From: a bacterium
GTDB lineage: Bacteria > Fidelibacterota > UBA2242
Assembly (NCBI GenBank): GCA_018895675.1
Contig: JAHIOG010000603.1
Span: 1 to 8,130 of the forward strand
DNA length: 8,130 nt
Direction: 5' to 3'
The notes beneath the pieces are model-generated. The model was not told where the DNA came from and did no database searches. It saw only the letters and a list, made by a program, of their open reading frames with translations. Position numbers and translations under genes: made by a program. How positions within the stretch are numbered: position 1 is the first letter of the stretch; each line of letters starts with the position of its first letter. Of the stretch, positions 6,046-8,130 are shown in pieces.

Positions 6046-7938
6046 ATGGCTAACAAAAATCCAAAGAAAATATTGGTTGTTGATGATGAAGCAGATATGC
6101 GCTGGATACTTACGAATGTACTTAAGAAAGAGGGCTATCGCGTAATAACCGCGGATGACGGAAAAAAAGCCGTGCAAAAAGTAATGGAAAACGACCCGGA
6201 CATTATTTTACTCGATATCAGAATGCCTGAAATGGATGGAATTCAGGTATTAGAGAAGGTGAGAGAGATTAATCCGATGATGCCTGTTATTATAATTACA
6301 GCGTATGCTGATATAGAAAATGCTGTCCAGGCTGTGAAGCTGGGCGCATATGATTATTTCATGAAACCGTTCGATACCAATGATCTGTTAATTATTATTA
6401 AGCAAGCGCTGGAAAAAATAGCTCTGGAAAAGGAGCTAAAAGAGTCAAAAGAGATGTTATCAACTATTTTCAATAATGTTCATGATGGGATAATATTTCT
6501 GGATAAGACCGCCAAAATCCTTAAAATTAATAGGAGAGTTAAAGAAATTTCAGGCTATCCGGAGGAAGAACTTGTCGGCAGACGTTATTCTGCCATGAAA
6601 ATGTTTACTAAAGAGGATTTGATACTGATAGTTAACAACATTAATAAAGTAATTGCAGGCATTCAAGTTTCACCAACTTCTCATGAAATAGTCACTAAAA
6701 AGGGCAAGCGACTTTATGTTGAAGTGCTCGCTCAACCGGTAAGGAAAAATGGAAGGATTGTTGGATCTATAGTTGTGATCAGGGACATCACCGAGCGCAG
6801 ATGTGTGGAAGAAGAACGTCTGAAAGCCCAGAAACTTGAATCAATTGGTATTTTTGCCGGTGGTATTGCGCATAATTTCAACAACCGCTTATCTGTTATT
6901 CTTGGCAATGCACAGTTAGCGAATATAGTAGCTGAAAAAGGTGGCAATGTTACTAAATATTTGCAGAATATTGAAACTAGCGCAGAACGGGCGAAAGCAT
7001 TAACTCAACAGTTGCTTACTTTTGCAAAAGGTGGGGAACCAGTTAAGGAAATCTGCTCAACCGCAGCATTGCTAAACGAGACGGCTAATCTTTCTTTAAG
7101 CGGTTCTAATATACGCAGCGAATTAGATATACAAAGTAATCTATGGGATGTTGAGATTGATAAGGGGCAGGTCATTCAGGTGATTAATAACATTATCCTG
7201 AATGCCGATCAAGCCATGCCGGAAGGAGGTGTTATAAATATTTCAGCAGAGAATATTCCATCCGGTTTAAAAGTTCCCGGTTATTCACTAAGTAGTGAGA
7301 AGTATATCAGAATATCTATTAGGGACCATGGAATAGGCATTCCTCCGGATAAATTGGATAAAATATTTGATCCCTATTTTACTACTAAACAGAATTGTAG
7401 TGGTTTAGGATTGACAACCGCCTATTCTGTAATCAAAAAACATAATGGTTTTATTATAGCAGAATCAGTGGTAGGTGCAGGCTCGACTTTTATTATCTAT
7501 TTACCGGCGGTAGAGAGAGAAGTAATAGAGGAAGCAAAAGAGAAGAGACCTTTAAAAGGGACTGGTAGAATTCTGGTGATGGATGATGAGGAGTTGGTTA
7601 GAGAGGTGACCGGCGCTATACTTAAGACTCTTGGATATGAAGTGGAATTTGCTAAAGATGGCGCTGAAGCGATTGAATTATATCAGAAAAATATGAAATT
7701 GGAAAAGCCTTTTGACATAGTAATAATGGATTTGACTGTCCCGGGAGGAATGGGAGGCAAAGAGGCAGTTCGGAAATTAGCCGAGATTGACCCTGAAGTT
7801 AAAGCAGTTGTTTCCAGCGGCTATTCTTATGACCCTGTGATGGCGGACTTTAAAAAATACGGTTTTGCTGGAGTTATAGCTAAACCATATAAGATTGAAG
7901 AATTAAGCAAGACACTACATAAAGTGCTAAATTCCTAA
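6046..7938 (+). CDS. Hybrid sensor histidine kinase (REC-PAS-HisKA-HATPase-REC)
   Basis: A soluble 630-residue hybrid kinase. REC1 (about 7-122): D13-D14, phospho-acceptor D57 in LLDIRMP, T85, K107 in MKPF. One PAS domain (134-252) ends in RDITERR. HisKA (about 260-328) has H276 in GGIAHNFNN. HATPase (about 372-487) has INNIILNADQAM, DHGIGI (427-432), FDPYFTTK and SGLGL (452-456). REC2 (about 507-628): D513-D514, D562 in IMDLTVPGG, SSGYS and K613 in AKPY. The family normally has HDFNN; here the aspartate is asparagine. The first residue of the usual G-x-G-x-G lid motif is C451. The ATG follows the previous stop after one base with only a weak GGCGG behind it, so translation is probably coupled to the first kinase. 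No transmembrane segment or output domain is present. Signal transfer via REC2 to an unseen Hpt or regulator is an inference. Confidence 0.93.
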   Translation: MANKNPKKILVVDDEADMRWILTNVLKKEGYRVITADDGKKAVQKVMENDPDIILLDIRMPEMDGIQVLEKVREINPMMPVIIITAYADIENAVQAVKLGAYDYFMKPFDTNDLLIIIKQALEKIALEKELKESKEMLSTIFNNVHDGIIFLDKTAKILKINRRVKEISGYPEEELVGRRYSAMKMFTKEDLILIVNNINKVIAGIQVSPTSHEIVTKKGKRLYVEVLAQPVRKNGRIVGSIVVIRDITERRCVEEERLKAQKLESIGIFAGGIAHNFNNRLSVILGNAQLANIVAEKGGNVTKYLQNIETSAERAKALTQQLLTFAKGGEPVKEICSTAALLNETANLSLSGSNIRSELDIQSNLWDVEIDKGQVIQVINNIILNADQAMPEGGVINISAENIPSGLKVPGYSLSSEKYIRISIRDHGIGIPPDKLDKIFDPYFTTKQNCSGLGLTTAYSVIKKHNGFIIAESVVGAGSTFIIYLPAVEREVIEEAKEKRPLKGTGRILVMDDEELVREVTGAILKTLGYEVEFAKDGAEAIELYQKNMKLEKPFDIVIMDLTVPGGMGGKEAVRKLAEIDPEVKAVVSSGYSYDPVMADFKKYGFAGVIAKPYKIEELSKTLHKVLNS

Positions 7939-7948
7939 AAGTTATTTT

Positions 7949-8009
7949 CTTTTTAGAGGGAAATCTTCGGGAATCCCCCTTAAAAAAAGGGGAATAAAAA
8001 GGGGGATGT
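7949..8009. repeat. Palindromic repeat, copy B
   Basis: Second copy of the repeat at 39-96, same orientation, starting 11 bases after the kinase stop. The nine-base stem ATCCCCCTT (7973-7981) with AAGGGGGAT (7999-8007) is fully kept. The inner G-run has four bases (7989-7992) instead of five, and the segment after TTTTTAGAGGG differs (AAATCTTCGGGA here). It has no T-tract; any role as an end-of-transcript stem for the kinase operon is speculative. Confidence 0.8.
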
Positions 8010-8013
8010 AATA

Positions 8014-8130
8014 ATGGTGGTAATTGAAGCTATGGAATGTATGAGAGATGGATTAGAGAGTGTGCCGGAAGATCTGTGTGGAAAAGGGAGTATTCCTGTG
8101 ATTAAAGCGAAAACACACCCCGTCCTTCGG
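8014..8130 (+). CDS. Open frame running off the window (unrecognised, doubtful)
   Basis: An ATG opens 39 codons with no stop before the window edge (begins MVVIEAMECMRDGLESV). I do not recognise a family. There is no good Shine-Dalgarno site apart from the GGGGG of repeat copy B ten bases or so upstream, the last codons fall in the repeat edge, and the opposite strand is also open here. It may be a real gene start, a gene fragment interrupted by repeats, or chance. Confidence 0.2.
   Translation, partial: MVVIEAMECMRDGLESVPEDLCGKGSIPVIKAKTHPVLR
8114..8130. repeat. Edge of a dispersed repeat at the window end
   Basis: CACACCCCGTCCTTCGG shares ACACCCC with positions 1-7, and its CTTCGG is the reverse complement of CCGAAG at 11-16. 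It is likely the beginning of a third copy of the same repeat family, cut by the window edge. Confidence 0.35.

Noticed and set aside
1..8130. tRNA, rRNA or CRISPR array
   Set aside because: No cloverleaf, rRNA signature or regularly spaced repeat series was seen; the only repeats are the dispersed palindromic copies and the short tracts listed.

Overview
The window holds two protein-coding blocks separated by about 490 bases of structured non-coding DNA, and it is bracketed by two copies of a short palindromic repeat. The first block (172-2214) is a two-gene sucC-sucD operon for succinyl-CoA synthetase. The second (3045-7938) is a pair of large soluble hybrid sensor kinases with only one base between them. 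Starts are ATG or GTG, Shine-Dalgarno sites are purine-rich, and the DNA is AT-leaning (hand-counted 60-base rows range from 15 to 30 G+C). This suggests an environmental Gram-negative-type bacterium rich in PAS/receiver kinases, perhaps of the FCB or a candidate-phylum type. No marker gene is present, so that placement is a weak inference.

Region by region: 1-171 has no gene and holds the edge of a repeat, repeat copy A with a GC-rich stem, and a weak candidate promoter. 172-2214 is sucCD. 2215-2708 has no credible gene; it contains helically phased direct repeats, an orphan Shine-Dalgarno/GTG pair and a run of six hairpins (2355-2640) that looks like a structured RNA or a decayed IS200/IS605-type element. 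2709-2951 is an 80-residue membrane-anchored sensor N-terminus cut off by a stop. 3045-6044 encodes REC-PASx5-HisKA-HATPase, and 6046-7938 encodes REC-PAS-HisKA-HATPase-REC. 7949-8009 is repeat copy B, followed by an open frame of unknown value and another repeat edge at the window end.

SucC and SucD form one enzyme, joining the TCA cycle to substrate-level phosphorylation. The two kinases carry three receiver domains and two transmitter modules but no DNA-binding or enzymatic output domain and no Hpt domain, so any phosphorelay they form must signal to a partner outside the window. In both kinases the acidic residue that normally follows the phospho-accepting histidine is replaced (H-K in the first, H-N in the second). 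No direct functional link between sucCD and the kinases can be seen.
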